From NCBI RefSeq assembly GCF_018449475.1, contig NZ_JAHCQH010000017.1:310001-374000 (forward strand): DNA of 64,000 nucleotides. The letters are read 5' to 3'. How positions within the stretch are numbered: position 1 is the first letter of the stretch; every line of letters begins with the position of its first letter. The stretch comes from Ancylobacter radicis (GTDB taxonomy: Bacteria; Pseudomonadota; Alphaproteobacteria; Rhizobiales; Xanthobacteraceae). The notes beneath the pieces are model-generated. The model had not been told where the DNA came from and made no database searches. It saw nothing but the letters and a program-made list of their open reading frames with translations. Shown piece after piece: positions 43,364 through 53,700 of this stretch. The translations under genes were made by a program, and so were the position numbers.

Positions 43364-43696
43364 ATGTCCTCCGCCCCCCGCCTGCGCTCCGCCCTCCTCG
43401 CCGCCGCCTGCCTCCTCCTCGCGCCGAGCTTCGCCGCGGCCGCCGAGCCGGCAACCGAAATCTTCATCGTCGACAGCTCGGATGGCTACGGAATCGACGG
43501 CTGCGTCGCCGCCGGGCAGAGCTGCGGGCAGGCCATGGCCGATGCCTGGTGCCGGGTGCACGATTTCGAGCGCGCCACTGGATTCGGCAAGGTGAAGTCG
43601 GACGCCACCATCAGCGCGATCAGCACCGCCCCGGTGCGTACCGCCTGTTACGGCACCGGCTGCGCCGAGACGGTGGCGATCACCTGCGCCCGATGA
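43364..43696 (+). CDS. Small secreted cysteine-containing hypothetical protein
   Basis: This 110-residue protein has a clear Sec signal (LLAAACLLLAPSFAAAAEP). The mature part of about 83 residues contains six cysteines (DGCVAAGQSCG, AWCRVH, TACYGTGCAE, ITCAR), an even number suited to disulfides in the periplasm. The QAMADAWCRVHDFERATGFG segment looks conserved-type, but I do not recognise a named domain. A strong terminator lies about 95 bp downstream. Confidence 0.75.
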   Translation: MSSAPRLRSALLAAACLLLAPSFAAAAEPATEIFIVDSSDGYGIDGCVAAGQSCGQAMADAWCRVHDFERATGFGKVKSDATISAISTAPVRTACYGTGCAETVAITCAR

Positions 43697-43791
43697 CGGC
43701 GTGACCGGGCGGCGAGGTCGATCCGGTCGGCCTCACTGGCCTGATCGTCCGCCTCACCGCACTGACTGGCCACGCCTGACGCGGCCTTTAG

Positions 43792-43817
43792 GCCGGCCCT
43801 GACGGGCCGGCTTTTTT
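43792..43817 (+). terminator. Rho-independent terminator
   Basis: GCCGGCCC-TGAC-GGGCCGGC forms an 8-bp perfect GC stem with a 4-nt loop, followed directly by TTTTTT. It terminates the plus-strand small secreted gene. Its T-tract abuts the stop codon of the convergent creA gene. Confidence 0.9.
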
Positions 43818-44328
43818 ATTTCACGAAGTCCGCGCATTTCGGCGCGTCATTGGTCGCGCCCCACGGCATGATCGGCACGGTGGAGGTCGAGTTCTTCGGG
43901 CTGCCGTCGATCAGCTTGTCGGAATAGACGAGATAAACCAGCACGTTACGCTTGACGTCGCAGCCGCGCACGATCTGCATCTTCTTGAAGATCAGCGAGC
44001 GGCTCTCGCGATAGACGACATCGCCCTGGTCGAACTTGGCCTTGAAGGCGATCGGCCCGATCTGCCGGCAGGCGATGGAAATATCGGAGACCTCCTCGGC
44101 AACCCCGATCATCCCCTTCACCCCGCCCCGCTCGGGAACGGTATAATGGCACGCCACCCCCTCCACCACGGGATCGTCAATGCCGTAGGTGGCGAGTTTA
44201 TCGTCGGGCGTGAGGAACTTCCAAACCGTTGATTTCTTGAAGATAAGGTCCGGCTCCTGGGCCATGGCGGGGGCGCTGAGGCCGAGCCCGAGAACGACGG
44301 CGAGGATGAGGGCGGGCAGCGACTTCAT
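43816..44328 (-). CDS. creA: CreA family protein
   Basis: This 170-residue exported protein starts at ATG 44328 with a Sec signal ending AMAQ. The CreA pattern is present: V-A-C-H-Y-T, DISIACRQIGPI, IVRGCDVKRNVLVYLVYSDKLIDGSPKNS, spread here as separate conserved blocks. CreA is widespread in proteobacteria with no proven function. It sits alone, ending on a shared terminator. Confidence 0.9.
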   Translation of the reverse strand: MKSLPALILAVVLGLGLSAPAMAQEPDLIFKKSTVWKFLTPDDKLATYGIDDPVVEGVACHYTVPERGGVKGMIGVAEEVSDISIACRQIGPIAFKAKFDQGDVVYRESRSLIFKKMQIVRGCDVKRNVLVYLVYSDKLIDGSPKNSTSTVPIMPWGATNDAPKCADFVK

Positions 44329-44504
44329 GGATATTCGACTCCGGCATAATGTCACCGCTGATATGGGGTGCCCGGCGGCCCGGTAAAGCCGGGCGGCCGC
44401 AGGAAGTGCCGGTGCTTCAAAATTTCGACAAGCTCGCCGTGCTCATTGCCCTTGGCGACCGATTCCGGCACACAGCCGCGTACACGAGTGAAACGACCTA
44501 GCTG

Positions 44505-45542
44505 ATGATGCTGCATTTCAACCGCCCGCTGGCCCGGCTGACCGCCGCCCTGATCGCCCCCCTCGCCGGGCTCACACTGCTTGCCGGCAGCGTGGTGGCG
44601 CAGGATATGCCGCCCGGCGCCGTGGGCGGTGGCGCCCCCGGCGACCGTTCGGTCTGCATCCGGCTGGAAGGCCAGCTCGCCGCGCTCGATCGCGGCGGCA
44701 GCGGCGGTGGCCAGCCGGATGTCGGCGCGGCAATTGCTCAACAGCAGCAGGACATTGCCGACCTCAGCGCGCAGGTCCGCCAGATCGGCTGCGACAAGCG
44801 CGGCTTCCTCATTTTCCAGCCGCAGCTGCCCCCGCAATGCGAGGCGCTGAACCGCCGGCTGACCCAGGCCCGCTCGCAGCTCGACCGTACCATGATGCAG
44901 GCGCGCGGCGCGCAGAGCGGCACCGACGAGCAGCGCCGCCAGCTCGTTTATGCGCTGGCCCAGAACAATTGCGGCGCGCAGTATCAGGCGGCGCTCGGCC
45001 AGCCCTCGGGCGGCTATGGCAACGCGCCGGCGCAGCGCCGGGCGCCGCGCAATTTCTTCGAGCAGCTTTTCGGCGTGCCGCGCAATCTCGATGAGGAAGC
45101 CGGCCCGCTCGACGTGCAGCCGCTGGAAATGCCGAAGGTGTCAACCTACCGCACGGTCTGTGTCCGCACCTGCGACGGCTTCTTTTTTCCGGTCTCCTAC
45201 GCCGCCACCCCGGCCAAGTTCCAGTCTGATGAAGCGCAGTGCCAGCGCCAGTGTCCGGGCACCGAGGCCCGGCTGTTCGCCTATCGCAATCCGGGCGAGG
45301 ACATCGAGCAAGCCGTTGGTACCAATGGCCAATCCTACATGTCGCTGCCCAACGCGCTGCTCTACAAGAAGCAGTATGTGGCGGCCTGTTCCTGCCGCCC
45401 GGCCGGCATGAGCTGGGCCCAGGCGCTGAGCCAGGAAGACGACCCGACGCTGCGCAAGGGTGACATCGTCGTCACCGAGGACGCTTCCCGCGAGATGGCG
45501 CAGCCCCGCCCGGCGACGCCTGCCCCGGCGAAGAAGCAATAA
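44505..45542 (+). CDS. DUF2865 domain-containing exported protein
   Basis: The 345-residue protein has a Sec signal (LIAPLAGLTLLAGSVVAQD). A helical, Gln-rich region follows (about 50-165). The C-terminal DUF2865 block is recognised by YRTVCVRTCDGFFFPVSYAA and the cysteines in CQRQCPGTEARLF and ACSCRPAGMSWAQAL. The domain is nearly confined to Rhizobiales. Function is unknown, with an envelope location likely. Confidence 0.9.
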   Translation: MMLHFNRPLARLTAALIAPLAGLTLLAGSVVAQDMPPGAVGGGAPGDRSVCIRLEGQLAALDRGGSGGGQPDVGAAIAQQQQDIADLSAQVRQIGCDKRGFLIFQPQLPPQCEALNRRLTQARSQLDRTMMQARGAQSGTDEQRRQLVYALAQNNCGAQYQAALGQPSGGYGNAPAQRRAPRNFFEQLFGVPRNLDEEAGPLDVQPLEMPKVSTYRTVCVRTCDGFFFPVSYAATPAKFQSDEAQCQRQCPGTEARLFAYRNPGEDIEQAVGTNGQSYMSLPNALLYKKQYVAACSCRPAGMSWAQALSQEDDPTLRKGDIVVTEDASREMAQPRPATPAPAKKQ

Positions 45543-45564
45543 TTACCTCCGTCACGACGAACAA

Positions 45565-45653
45565 CGTCATCCCCCGGCTCGGCCGGGGGATCCACGACTG
45601 GGGTCGTGTACGTCAAAAAGTCGTGGATGGCCGGGTCAAGCCCGGCCATGACG
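45565..45653. repeat. REP-like palindromic repeat, family A, second full copy
   Basis: CGTCATCCCCCGGCTCGGCC leads into GGGGGATCCACGAC. Its inverse GTCGTGGATGG...CCGGCCATGACG ends at 45653. The outer arms CGTCAT/ATGACG match the copy at 20891-20998, while the inner loop differs. It lies between convergent DUF2865 and gltX genes and may act as a terminator for both. Confidence 0.85.
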
Positions 45654-45677
45654 TTGTGATGCGACTCAGAGCCAGTC

Positions 45678-47024
45678 TCAGGCCGTCTCGCCCCTGAGCC
45701 GCGCCTGCGCCCGCGCCCGGCCGATCAGCGGCAGCAGAGCCTTGAGTTCCGGCCCGCTTTCCGCCCCGGTCAGGGCCAGCCGCAGCGGGTGGAACAGTGA
45801 TTTGCCGGTGCGCCCGCTCGCCGGCTTCACCGCCGCGATGAAGGCCGGATAGACGCCGCCATCCCATGGTTCGGGCGGCAGAAGGTCAGCCGCCTGCGCC
45901 AGAAAGTCCGCGTCCTCGGGCGCGATGGCGGGCGCCAGCGGCCCCTCGACCACGCGCCACCAGGTCGCGGTGTCGGCCAGCCGTCCGAGGTTGCCGCGCA
46001 CCGCCAGCCAGAGCGCCTCGCCGCCGCCGATACCGATCGCGGCAAGGCGCTCAGCCACGCTGGCATAGGGCAGCACATGCAGCGTCTGCGCGGTCAGCGC
46101 GTCGAGATCGGCCGGGTCGAAGCGCGCCGGAGCGCGGGAAATCTTCGAAAAATCAATTCGTTGCGCCAGCGCGTCGAGATCCGGTACAGCCTCCACCGCC
46201 AACGAGGTTCCCGTCAGCACGGCGAGCGAGGCGATGGCCAGCGCCTCCTGCCCTTCCTCGCGCAGGGCCGTGAGGGAGAGATGGCCGAGGCGCTTCGACA
46301 GCCCCTCCCCGCTCGGCAGGGTCAGGAGATTATGGTGCCCGAACACCGGCACATTTCCGCCCAGCGCCTCGATGATCTCGATCTGCACGCCGGTATTGGT
46401 GACGTGATCCTCGCCGCGCACGACATGGGTGACGCCCATCTCGATATCGTCGACCACCGAGGTCAGCGTGTAGAGATAGCTGCCATCGGCCCGCACCAGC
46501 ACGGGATCGGACAGCGTCGCGGTATCAACCGCCTGCTCGCCGCGCACCAGATCGGCCCAGACGACCTTGAGCCCGTCGAGCCGGAAGCGCCAATGCGGCC
46601 GCCGCCCCTCGCCTTCCAGCCGCGCGCGGTCGTCATCGCTGAGCTTCAGCGCCGCCCGGTCATAGGTCGGCGGCAGGCCGCGCCGGCGGCGCGAGAGGCG
46701 GCGGGTCTCCAGCTCCTCCTCGGTCTCATAGGCCGGATAGAGCCGCCCGACAGCCTTCAGCCGCTCCACCGCCGCGTCATAGCGGTCCAGCCGGCGCGAC
46801 TGGTACTCAACACGGTCCGGGGTCAAGCCGAGCCATTCCATGTCGCGGGCGATGGCCTGCGCGAACTCCTCGGTCGAGCGCGCCGTGTCGGTGTCATCAT
46901 ACCGAAGAATGAATGTCCCGCCCTCGCGTCGCGCATAAAGCGCGTTGTACAGCGCGGTGCGGGCATTGCCGACATGCAGCAGGCCCGTCGGCGACGGGGC
47001 GAAACGGAGAACGGGAGGTGTCAT
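45678..47024 (-). CDS. gltX: Glutamate-tRNA ligase
   Basis: This class I synthetase of 448 residues has [16 protein letters not shown] (HIGH region), the catalytic [13 protein letters not shown] block, and a KMSKS-equivalent loop, GLSKRLG. The C-terminal anticodon-binding region is present. It is slightly shorter than the common 470-residue form and matches the second GltX found in many Rhizobiales, which may prefer tRNA-Glu or tRNA-Gln. The window cannot show which. It follows nadE by 5 bp on the same strand. Confidence 0.93.
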   Translation of the reverse strand: MTPPVLRFAPSPTGLLHVGNARTALYNALYARREGGTFILRYDDTDTARSTEEFAQAIARDMEWLGLTPDRVEYQSRRLDRYDAAVERLKAVGRLYPAYETEEELETRRLSRRRRGLPPTYDRAALKLSDDDRARLEGEGRRPHWRFRLDGLKVVWADLVRGEQAVDTATLSDPVLVRADGSYLYTLTSVVDDIEMGVTHVVRGEDHVTNTGVQIEIIEALGGNVPVFGHHNLLTLPSGEGLSKRLGHLSLTALREEGQEALAIASLAVLTGTSLAVEAVPDLDALAQRIDFSKISRAPARFDPADLDALTAQTLHVLPYASVAERLAAIGIGGGEALWLAVRGNLGRLADTATWWRVVEGPLAPAIAPEDADFLAQAADLLPPEPWDGGVYPAFIAAVKPASGRTGKSLFHPLRLALTGAESGPELKALLPLIGRARAQARLRGETA

Positions 47025-47029
47025 GAAAC

Positions 47030-48703
47030 CTACGCCATCTCGCGAAAGCGATTGGTGATCGGGTAGCGCCGGTCGCGGCCGAAATTACGCGTCGTCACCT
47101 TCACGCCGGGCGCCGCCTGCCGGCGCTTGTATTCGGCGATGTTGAGCATCCGCTCGACGCGGGCGACCAGCGCCGCCTCGAAGCCTTCCGCCACGATCTC
47201 GGCGACCGGCAATTCGCGCTCCACGAGGCGCTCCAGAATAGCGTCCAGCACCTCATAGGGCGGCAGGCTGTCCTGATCCTTCTGATTCTCGCGCAGTTCG
47301 GCGGTCGGCGGCTTGGTGATGATGTTCTCCGGCATCACCGGCCCGTCGGGCCCGAGCGCATGGGCCGGCTTCCAGCGGTTGCGCAACGCGCACAGACGAA
47401 AAACCTGCGTCTTGTAGAGGTCCTTGATCGGGTTATAGCCGCCATTCATGTCGCCATAGAGCGTCGCATAGCCGGTCGACATCTCCGACTTGTTGCCGGT
47501 CGTCACGACCATCGCGCCGAACTTGTTCGACAGTGACATCAGCAAGGTACCGCGCACGCGGGACTGGAGGTTCTCCTCGGTCACGTCGCGGGCGCGCCCC
47601 GTGAACATCGGCGCCAGCGTGCGCTCCAGCGCCTCGACACCTTCCGCGATCGGCATGATGTCGTAGCGCACGCCCAGTGCCTCCGCGACCGCCGCCGCGT
47701 CAGAGAGCGACTCGTTGGAGGTGTAATGATACGGCAGCATCACGCAGTGCACGCGCTCCGGCCCCAGCGCATCCACCGCCATAGCAGCGCAGATCGCCGA
47801 ATCGATGCCGCCGGACAGGCCGAGCACCACACCGGGAAAACGGTTCTTCTCGACATAGTCGCGCAGGCCCAGCACGCAGGCGGCGTAATCGGCCTCGTCA
47901 TCGGTGATCAGCGGCGCCCGCGCCCCCTCCTCGCAGCGCCAGCCATCGGCCCAGCGTTCCCAGCGGGTGATGCGGATACGCTCCTGAAAGTTCGGCATCT
48001 GGATGGCGAGCGAGCGGTCGGCGTTCAGCACGAAGGAGCCGCCGTCGAACACCAGCTCGTCCTGCCCGCCCATCTGGTTGACATAGGCCAGCGGCAAGCC
48101 GCTCTCGACCACGCGCGCGACCGCGACATTCATCCGCTCGTCATAGACGGTACGACGATACGGCGAGCCATTGGGAATGATCAGCAGTTCCGCACCGGTC
48201 TCGGCCAGACACTCGATCACATCCTGCTGCCAGATGTCCTCGCAGATCGGCACGCCGAGCCGCACGCCGCGAAACGCGATCGGGCCGGGCATGGGACCGG
48301 GGACGAAGACGCGCTTCTCGTCGAACGGGCCATAATTAGGCAGATCGACCTTGTAGCGGGTGGCGGCGACGCGGCCCTCCTCCAGCAGCAGCACGGCATT
48401 GTAGAGCTTGCCGCCATCGAGCCAGGGCGCGCCGATCAGCACGGCCGGGCCACCATCGGCGGTCTCGGCGGCGAGCGCCTCCACCGCCTCGCGGCAGGCG
48501 CGCTGGAAGGCGGGCTTCAGCACCAGATCCTCCGGCGGATAGCCGGAGACGAACAATTCACTGAAGACGATGAGCTCGGCCCCCTGCGCCGCCGCCTGCC
48601 CCCGCGCCTCGCGCGCCTTGGCAAGGTTGCCGACGATATCGCCGACAATCGGGTTGAGCTGCGCGAGCGCGATGAGAAGCTGATCGGCGGGTTCTGACGA
48701 CAT
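47030..48703 (-). CDS. nadE: Glutamine-dependent NAD+ synthase
   Basis: This 557-residue two-domain enzyme performs the last step of NAD synthesis. The N-terminal nitrilase domain releases ammonia from glutamine, with catalytic Glu49, Lys118 and Cys154 (VPICEDIW). The C-terminal synthase domain has the P-loop [10 protein letters not shown] and the [18 protein letters not shown] block. It is complete in length. gltX follows 5 bp later. Confidence 0.95.
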   Translation of the reverse strand: MSSEPADQLLIALAQLNPIVGDIVGNLAKAREARGQAAAQGAELIVFSELFVSGYPPEDLVLKPAFQRACREAVEALAAETADGGPAVLIGAPWLDGGKLYNAVLLLEEGRVAATRYKVDLPNYGPFDEKRVFVPGPMPGPIAFRGVRLGVPICEDIWQQDVIECLAETGAELLIIPNGSPYRRTVYDERMNVAVARVVESGLPLAYVNQMGGQDELVFDGGSFVLNADRSLAIQMPNFQERIRITRWERWADGWRCEEGARAPLITDDEADYAACVLGLRDYVEKNRFPGVVLGLSGGIDSAICAAMAVDALGPERVHCVMLPYHYTSNESLSDAAAVAEALGVRYDIMPIAEGVEALERTLAPMFTGRARDVTEENLQSRVRGTLLMSLSNKFGAMVVTTGNKSEMSTGYATLYGDMNGGYNPIKDLYKTQVFRLCALRNRWKPAHALGPDGPVMPENIITKPPTAELRENQKDQDSLPPYEVLDAILERLVERELPVAEIVAEGFEAALVARVERMLNIAEYKRRQAAPGVKVTTRNFGRDRRYPITNRFREMA

Positions 48704-48753
48704 GACGCTGATTTAGCCTTCCACTGGCGCACGGGCAATCGGCCGGGCGCACA

Positions 48754-50436
48754 TCAATCCCAGTCCGTGCCCGGTACGCGGGTGACGGCCGTACTGAAGC
48801 CGGCATGGCGCACCGCCATGGGCAGAAGCCGCTCCAGTCCGTGCATCAGCGTGCCGTCATCGGGAATCGGCTCGGCCGGATAATCATTCCAGGAAAGATC
48901 GAGATCGAGCACCGGCCGCAGCGCCGCCGGCCGCGCCGCGAACATGTTGCCGACCGGGAAATCGACAAAGCCGTCCATCGGCTCGGTGAGGCCCATGGCC
49001 ACCCGCAGCTCGCCGACGATGCGCCCGTTACGCGCCCAGCCGATGAGATGGGGATCGTCCGGGTAGACGAGGCCCAGCGCGGGGTCCTGCGCGAAGCGGG
49101 CGAGCAGCGTGTCGAGCATGGGATGGGCGCTGCCGATCAGGTTCTCCAGCAGGAAGTCGCGCCACGCTCCGCCAATATCGCGACGCGCGGCCAGACTCTT
49201 CTTGCCGTGGACATGCACGATCACGTCATAGCCGCCGTTCAGCAGAGGCTCCCGCAGGCCGGTAAAGAACGGGCCGATGTCCCGCCCCTTCTGCGGCCCC
49301 ACGACAACCGCGACAGGTGCGGGGTATTTTATTACCTCCGCGCGCAAGGCGTCAGCCTTGGCCTGCGTGTCGGTGGTGAGAAAAAGATCGGGCCGCGTCG
49401 CGTTGCGCGACAGCCGCTCCAGCATCTCGGGCAGCAGGTCCACATAGTGGAAATGCCCATGCAGCGCGACCTTGAGCGTAGAGGGCACAGGCCTTGCGGA
49501 GGGCAGGATGACCGGCTGCGCCCAGGGTCCGCGCGGCATGCCGGTCTCGATCCAATGCGCGAGCGGGTGACGGCGCCCGTTGATGCACGCATCCGCATGA
49601 TGCTCGGCATAGATCAGCGGATGGAAGCCGGCATAGGGCCGGCGCAGCTTTTCCCGGCTGATCGGCTCGCCGCGACGGCGGCGGCGGCGCCAGTCCTGCA
49701 CCATTTCCGTGACATCGTCCGCCGTCACGGCCGTCTCGTCGGGAATGAAGCGGCGGCGCTCGGCCGAGAGAATCAGCTCGCTCTCGCGCCGCAGCCGCTC
49801 AGCCGCATGGGTTCCCGCCGAATCGACCAGAGAGGCCTCGTCGCTGGCGCTGGCGATCACCACGGCCACACCGGCAAGATCCAGAGCCTCCGCGATCATC
49901 GGCCCCTGCCGGCCCATCACCACCGCATAGCCGATCTGCTCGCGCGCCGCGCGGCGGGCGAGCGCCGCCAGCAGCACGTCACGCGGAAGGCGAGCGGCCA
50001 GGGAGGCGAGCGAGCCGGCGGGAGCCGGAGCCGTGCCCTCCAGCACCAGAGCCCCGGCGCGCCGATGCCCGGAGAGGCCGGCGAGCAGGTGCCGCGCCGG
50101 CTCGCTCCAATGATCGACGATGAGCATCGCTTCGCACGGTCCGCCCTCGGGCGCCGGCCAGTCAATGGCGTCGACGATGGAGGCCAAGCCCGCGTCCGCC
50201 CCCGCCATCCAGAGCGCGAAGGCACGACGGGGCACGCCGGGCTTCTTGAAGACGAGGGGCCCAAGACCGCCGCGCGGGCGGCGATAGCGGTCGAACAGCA
50301 GGGCGGCGATAAGGGCGCGCGGCGCGCCATCGGCGCGGAACAGCAGAGAACTGAAGGCGTGGCCCAGGGTCTTTGCCCGCGCATTCGCCCAGCTCTGCAG
50401 CGGGTGTGGAAGCTTGGGCTCGAAGAAGCGCGTCAT
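48754..50436 (-). CDS. RgpF-like (rhamnan synthesis F) family protein
   Basis: This 560-residue protein is soluble, with no signal peptide. The C-terminal half carries the RgpF family pattern: LKVALHGHFHYVDLLPEML, then PDLFLTTDTQAKADALR, NGGYDVIVHVHGKKS and the L-I-G-S-A-H-P block. Family members act in rhamnose-glucan or O-antigen assembly as probable glycosyltransferases. The N-terminal half is unassigned. It lies between nadE and a DAHP synthase, unlinked to other glycan genes. The role is inferred from family only. Confidence 0.8.
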   Translation of the reverse strand: MTRFFEPKLPHPLQSWANARAKTLGHAFSSLLFRADGAPRALIAALLFDRYRRPRGGLGPLVFKKPGVPRRAFALWMAGADAGLASIVDAIDWPAPEGGPCEAMLIVDHWSEPARHLLAGLSGHRRAGALVLEGTAPAPAGSLASLAARLPRDVLLAALARRAAREQIGYAVVMGRQGPMIAEALDLAGVAVVIASASDEASLVDSAGTHAAERLRRESELILSAERRRFIPDETAVTADDVTEMVQDWRRRRRRGEPISREKLRRPYAGFHPLIYAEHHADACINGRRHPLAHWIETGMPRGPWAQPVILPSARPVPSTLKVALHGHFHYVDLLPEMLERLSRNATRPDLFLTTDTQAKADALRAEVIKYPAPVAVVVGPQKGRDIGPFFTGLREPLLNGGYDVIVHVHGKKSLAARRDIGGAWRDFLLENLIGSAHPMLDTLLARFAQDPALGLVYPDDPHLIGWARNGRIVGELRVAMGLTEPMDGFVDFPVGNMFAARPAALRPVLDLDLSWNDYPAEPIPDDGTLMHGLERLLPMAVRHAGFSTAVTRVPGTDWD

Positions 50437-50548
50437 CTGCGAGTGGCCACCGCTGCCGGATGGAGTGCCGGGGATGCTTCGAAACGCTTCCAGACCTCCG
50501 GCGGCGCCGGTGGCACGACCCGGCGCGCGAGCGCCGGGTCGTCAGAAC

Positions 50549-51934
50549 TCACTCGGCCGCTTCGGTCACCGGGCGAACCCGGCCGGCACGTTCCTGCTTC
50601 AGCAGTTCGGCGACGAGGAAGGCCATCTCGATGGCCTGTTCGGCATTGAGGCGCGGGTCGCAATAGGTGTGGTAGCGGTCCTTGAGGTCCGCATCCGAAA
50701 TCGCGCGGGCGCCGCCCGTGCATTCGGTGACGTTCTTGCCGGTCATTTCCAGATGCACGCCGCCGGCATAGGTGCCCTCGGCCGCATGGACGGCAAAGAA
50801 GTCCTTCACCTCCCGGAGGATCTGGTCGAACGGGCGCGTCTTGTAGCCCGAGCCGGCCTTGATCGTGTTGCCATGCATCGGGTCGCAAGACCACACGACG
50901 GTGCGGCCCTCGCGCTCCACGGCGCGCACCAGCGCGGGCAGGTGGTCGCCAACCTTGTCGGCGCCGAAGCGGGCGATCAGGGTGAGGCGGCCGGCCTCGT
51001 TCTGCGGGTTCAGCATGTCGATGAGGCGCAGCATGTCGTCCGGCTTCAGCGAGGGGCCGCACTTCAGGCCGAGCGGGTTCTTCACGCCGCGGCAATATTC
51101 CAGATGCGCATGGTCCGCCTGGCGGGTGCGATCGCCGATCCAGATCATGTGGCCGGAGGTCGCGTACCAGTCGCCGGTGGTGGAATCCACGCGGGTCAGC
51201 GCCTGCTCATAGCCGAGCAGCAACGCCTCATGGCTGGTGAAGAAATCGGTCGAACGCATGTCCGGGTTGGTTTCCGGGTCGATGCCGATGGCGCGCATGA
51301 AGTCGAGCGCCTCGGTGATCCGGTCGGCCAGCGCCTGATAGCGGCCCGATTGCGGCGAGTCCTTGATGAAGCCCAGCATCCACTGATGGGCATTGGCAAG
51401 GTTGGCATAGCCGCCATTGGCGAAGGCGCGCAGCAGATTGAGCGTCGCCGCCGACTGGCGGTACGCCTCAAGCTGGCGGCGCGGATCGGGGATGCGCCCT
51501 TCCGGCGTGAACTCGATATCGTTGACGATGTCGCCGCGATAGGACGGCAGCTCCACGCCGCCGACCGTTTCCATCGGCGTCGAGCGCGGCTTGGCGAACT
51601 GGCCGGCGATACGGCCAACCTTCACCACCGGCGAGGCGCCGGCATAGGTCAGCACCACCGCCATCTGCAGGAAGACGCGGAAGAAATCGCGGATGTTGTC
51701 GGCGGAGTGCTCAGCGAAGCTCTCGGCGCAATCGCCGCCCTGCAGCAGGAATGCCTCTCCCTTGGCCACCTTGGCGAGTTCACGCTTCAGGCGGCGGGCC
51801 TCACCGGCAAAAACCAGCGGCGGAAACGTGGCAAGCTGACGCTCCACGGCAGCCAGAGCTCCCGCGTCCGGATAATCCGGGACCTGCTGAATGGGCTTGG
51901 CCCTCCAGCTTTCCGGCGTCCAGCGATCAGACAT
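50549..51934 (-). CDS. Class II 3-deoxy-7-phosphoheptulonate (DAHP) synthase
   Basis: This is the first enzyme of the shikimate pathway, condensing phosphoenolpyruvate and erythrose-4-phosphate. It has 461 residues, the plant-like class II length. The ATG at 51934 has GAGGAGG upstream. Signature blocks are [12 protein letters not shown] (metal-ligand Cys), the [11 protein letters not shown] region, and CDPMHGNTI near the C-terminus. No feedback domain is visible beyond the class II fold. Confidence 0.95.
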   Translation of the reverse strand: MSDRWTPESWRAKPIQQVPDYPDAGALAAVERQLATFPPLVFAGEARRLKRELAKVAKGEAFLLQGGDCAESFAEHSADNIRDFFRVFLQMAVVLTYAGASPVVKVGRIAGQFAKPRSTPMETVGGVELPSYRGDIVNDIEFTPEGRIPDPRRQLEAYRQSAATLNLLRAFANGGYANLANAHQWMLGFIKDSPQSGRYQALADRITEALDFMRAIGIDPETNPDMRSTDFFTSHEALLLGYEQALTRVDSTTGDWYATSGHMIWIGDRTRQADHAHLEYCRGVKNPLGLKCGPSLKPDDMLRLIDMLNPQNEAGRLTLIARFGADKVGDHLPALVRAVEREGRTVVWSCDPMHGNTIKAGSGYKTRPFDQILREVKDFFAVHAAEGTYAGGVHLEMTGKNVTECTGGARAISDADLKDRYHTYCDPRLNAEQAIEMAFLVAELLKQERAGRVRPVTEAAE

Positions 51935-52077
51935 GTCAGCCTCCTCGACATAGCGTCCGCGAGGGTCGCGCTGCGCGATACCCATGCGGGAAAGGCGCGC
52001 CTTATACACCCAAGGACGCGGCTTGCACCAGAGCGCCGGTGCCGGGTCCGCTTTGCACCTTTGCCGGAAAGTTCGGA

Positions 52078-53499
52078 TCAGATCGCCGGCGTCGCCTCGG
52101 TCGAGACTTCCGGGATCTGGTCGCTGGAGGGATGCTTGGCGCGCAGCGTTACCAGTTCCTCGGCGCTGGACGGATGCAGCGCCATGGTGCGGTCGAAATC
52201 AGCCTTGGTCGCGCCCATGTTCATCGCGATGGCAATGAGCTGCACCATCTCGCCCGAGTCCGGCCCGACCAGATGGGCGCCGAGCAGACGGTCGTCCTTC
52301 TGGTCGACCACCAGCTTCATGAACACGCGCGAGGCGCGGCCCGACAGCGTCGCCTTCAGCGGGCGGAAATCGGTCTTGTAGATGTCCAGCCGGCGCCCCT
52401 GCGCGCGGGCCTGCGCCTCCGTCAGCCCGACCGTGCCGATCTCCGGCTCGGTGAACACGGCGGTCGGGATCACATCGTAATTCACGCTCCAGGGCTTGCC
52501 GCCGAACACCGTGTCGGCGAAGGCGTGGCCCTCGCGAATGGCCACGGGCGTCAGGTTCACCCGGTCGGTCACATCGCCCACCGCATAGATGGACGGCACG
52601 CTGGAGCGGGAGTGCTGGTCCACCACGATCGCCCCCCGGGTATCGAGCTGGACGCCCACACTATCGAGGCCAAGGCCGGTCGTGTTCGGCACCCGGCCAA
52701 TGGCGAGCATCACCTCGTCGGCGAACAGGTCGCGCCCGTCATTCAGCCGGACCCGCTTCGCCCCACCCTCGGCATAGATGCCCTCGATCGTCGCGCCGAA
52801 AACGAAGGTGACGCCGTTCTGCGCCAGTTCGTCGGCTAGGCGCTGGCGGATCTCCTCGTCGAACCCGGCGAGCAGCTTGTCGCCGCGATGCACCACCGTG
52901 ACCTCGGAGCCGAGATTGGCCAGCACGCTGGCGAATTCCAGCGCGATATAGCCGGCGCCCTGAATCACGATCCGCCCGGGCTGCGTCTCGATATGGAAAA
53001 TCTCGTTCGAGGTGATGCCGAGCTCCCGGCCGGGAATGTCGAGCCCGAGATTGGGATGCCCGCCGGTGGCGATGAGGATGAGGCGGGCACTGATGCCCGT
53101 GCCATCGGCGAGCCGCACCTGATGCGGCCCCTCCACCACGGCGCGCTGGGGAACGATCTCGACGCCGGCCCGGTCGAGATTGGCGCGGTAGGCGCCCTCC
53201 AGCCGGGCGATTTCCTTGTCCTTGTTGGCGATCAGCGTCGCCCAGTCGAAGCGCGCGCCCTCGACCGTCCAGCCGAAGCCGGCGGCGTCCTCGAAGTCAT
53301 GGGCGTAATGGGCGGCATAGACGAACAGCTTCTTGGGCACGCAGCCGCGGATCACGCAGGTGCCGCCGACCCGGTATTCCTCGGCGATCTTCACCCGCGC
53401 GCCATAGCCGGCGGCGATGCGCGCCGCGCGCACACCGCCCGAGCCTCCACCGATGACGAACAGGTCGACGTCGAATTCGGTCGTGTCGGGCTGGTTCAT
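52078..53499 (-). CDS. gor: Glutathione-disulfide reductase
   Basis: This FAD-dependent 473-residue oxidoreductase keeps glutathione reduced. The FAD motif is [16 protein letters not shown]. The redox pair is Cys48/Cys53 in [13 protein letters not shown], the second FAD strand is IYAVGDVTD, and the catalytic His lies in ALHPSSAEE. The pyridine-nucleotide motif [12 protein letters not shown] lies in the middle, with HRGDK following. It is not clustered with other thiol genes. Confidence 0.95.
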   Translation of the reverse strand: MNQPDTTEFDVDLFVIGGGSGGVRAARIAAGYGARVKIAEEYRVGGTCVIRGCVPKKLFVYAAHYAHDFEDAAGFGWTVEGARFDWATLIANKDKEIARLEGAYRANLDRAGVEIVPQRAVVEGPHQVRLADGTGISARLILIATGGHPNLGLDIPGRELGITSNEIFHIETQPGRIVIQGAGYIALEFASVLANLGSEVTVVHRGDKLLAGFDEEIRQRLADELAQNGVTFVFGATIEGIYAEGGAKRVRLNDGRDLFADEVMLAIGRVPNTTGLGLDSVGVQLDTRGAIVVDQHSRSSVPSIYAVGDVTDRVNLTPVAIREGHAFADTVFGGKPWSVNYDVIPTAVFTEPEIGTVGLTEAQARAQGRRLDIYKTDFRPLKATLSGRASRVFMKLVVDQKDDRLLGAHLVGPDSGEMVQLIAIAMNMGATKADFDRTMALHPSSAEELVTLRAKHPSSDQIPEVSTEATPAI

Positions 53500-53700
53500 G
53501 TCGCGGTCCCCGCTACCATTGAGAGCGTCCCCGGCATGTCGCCCCGCGCGGGCCGCGCGTCAAGGCACTGCATGGCTGATCGGCGAAAACCTTAGCCTTC
53601 CGTGGAACTCGACAGTGCGCCCCTACCGATCTAGCTTCCGAACGCGCGTACCAAGCGGCGGCCACGTCAGAACGCGCCGCCCCATTCCTTGGAGGAAACG

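Noticed and set aside
43017..43454. Minus-strand frame in the cysS/secreted-protein gap
   Set aside because: It is Arg/Pro/Ala-rich without a ribosome site and overlaps the start of a better-supported gene on the other strand.
20891..45653. Repeats considered as CRISPR or IS ends
   Set aside because: There are no regular spacers, no cas or transposase genes and no target duplications. They are REP-like palindromes.
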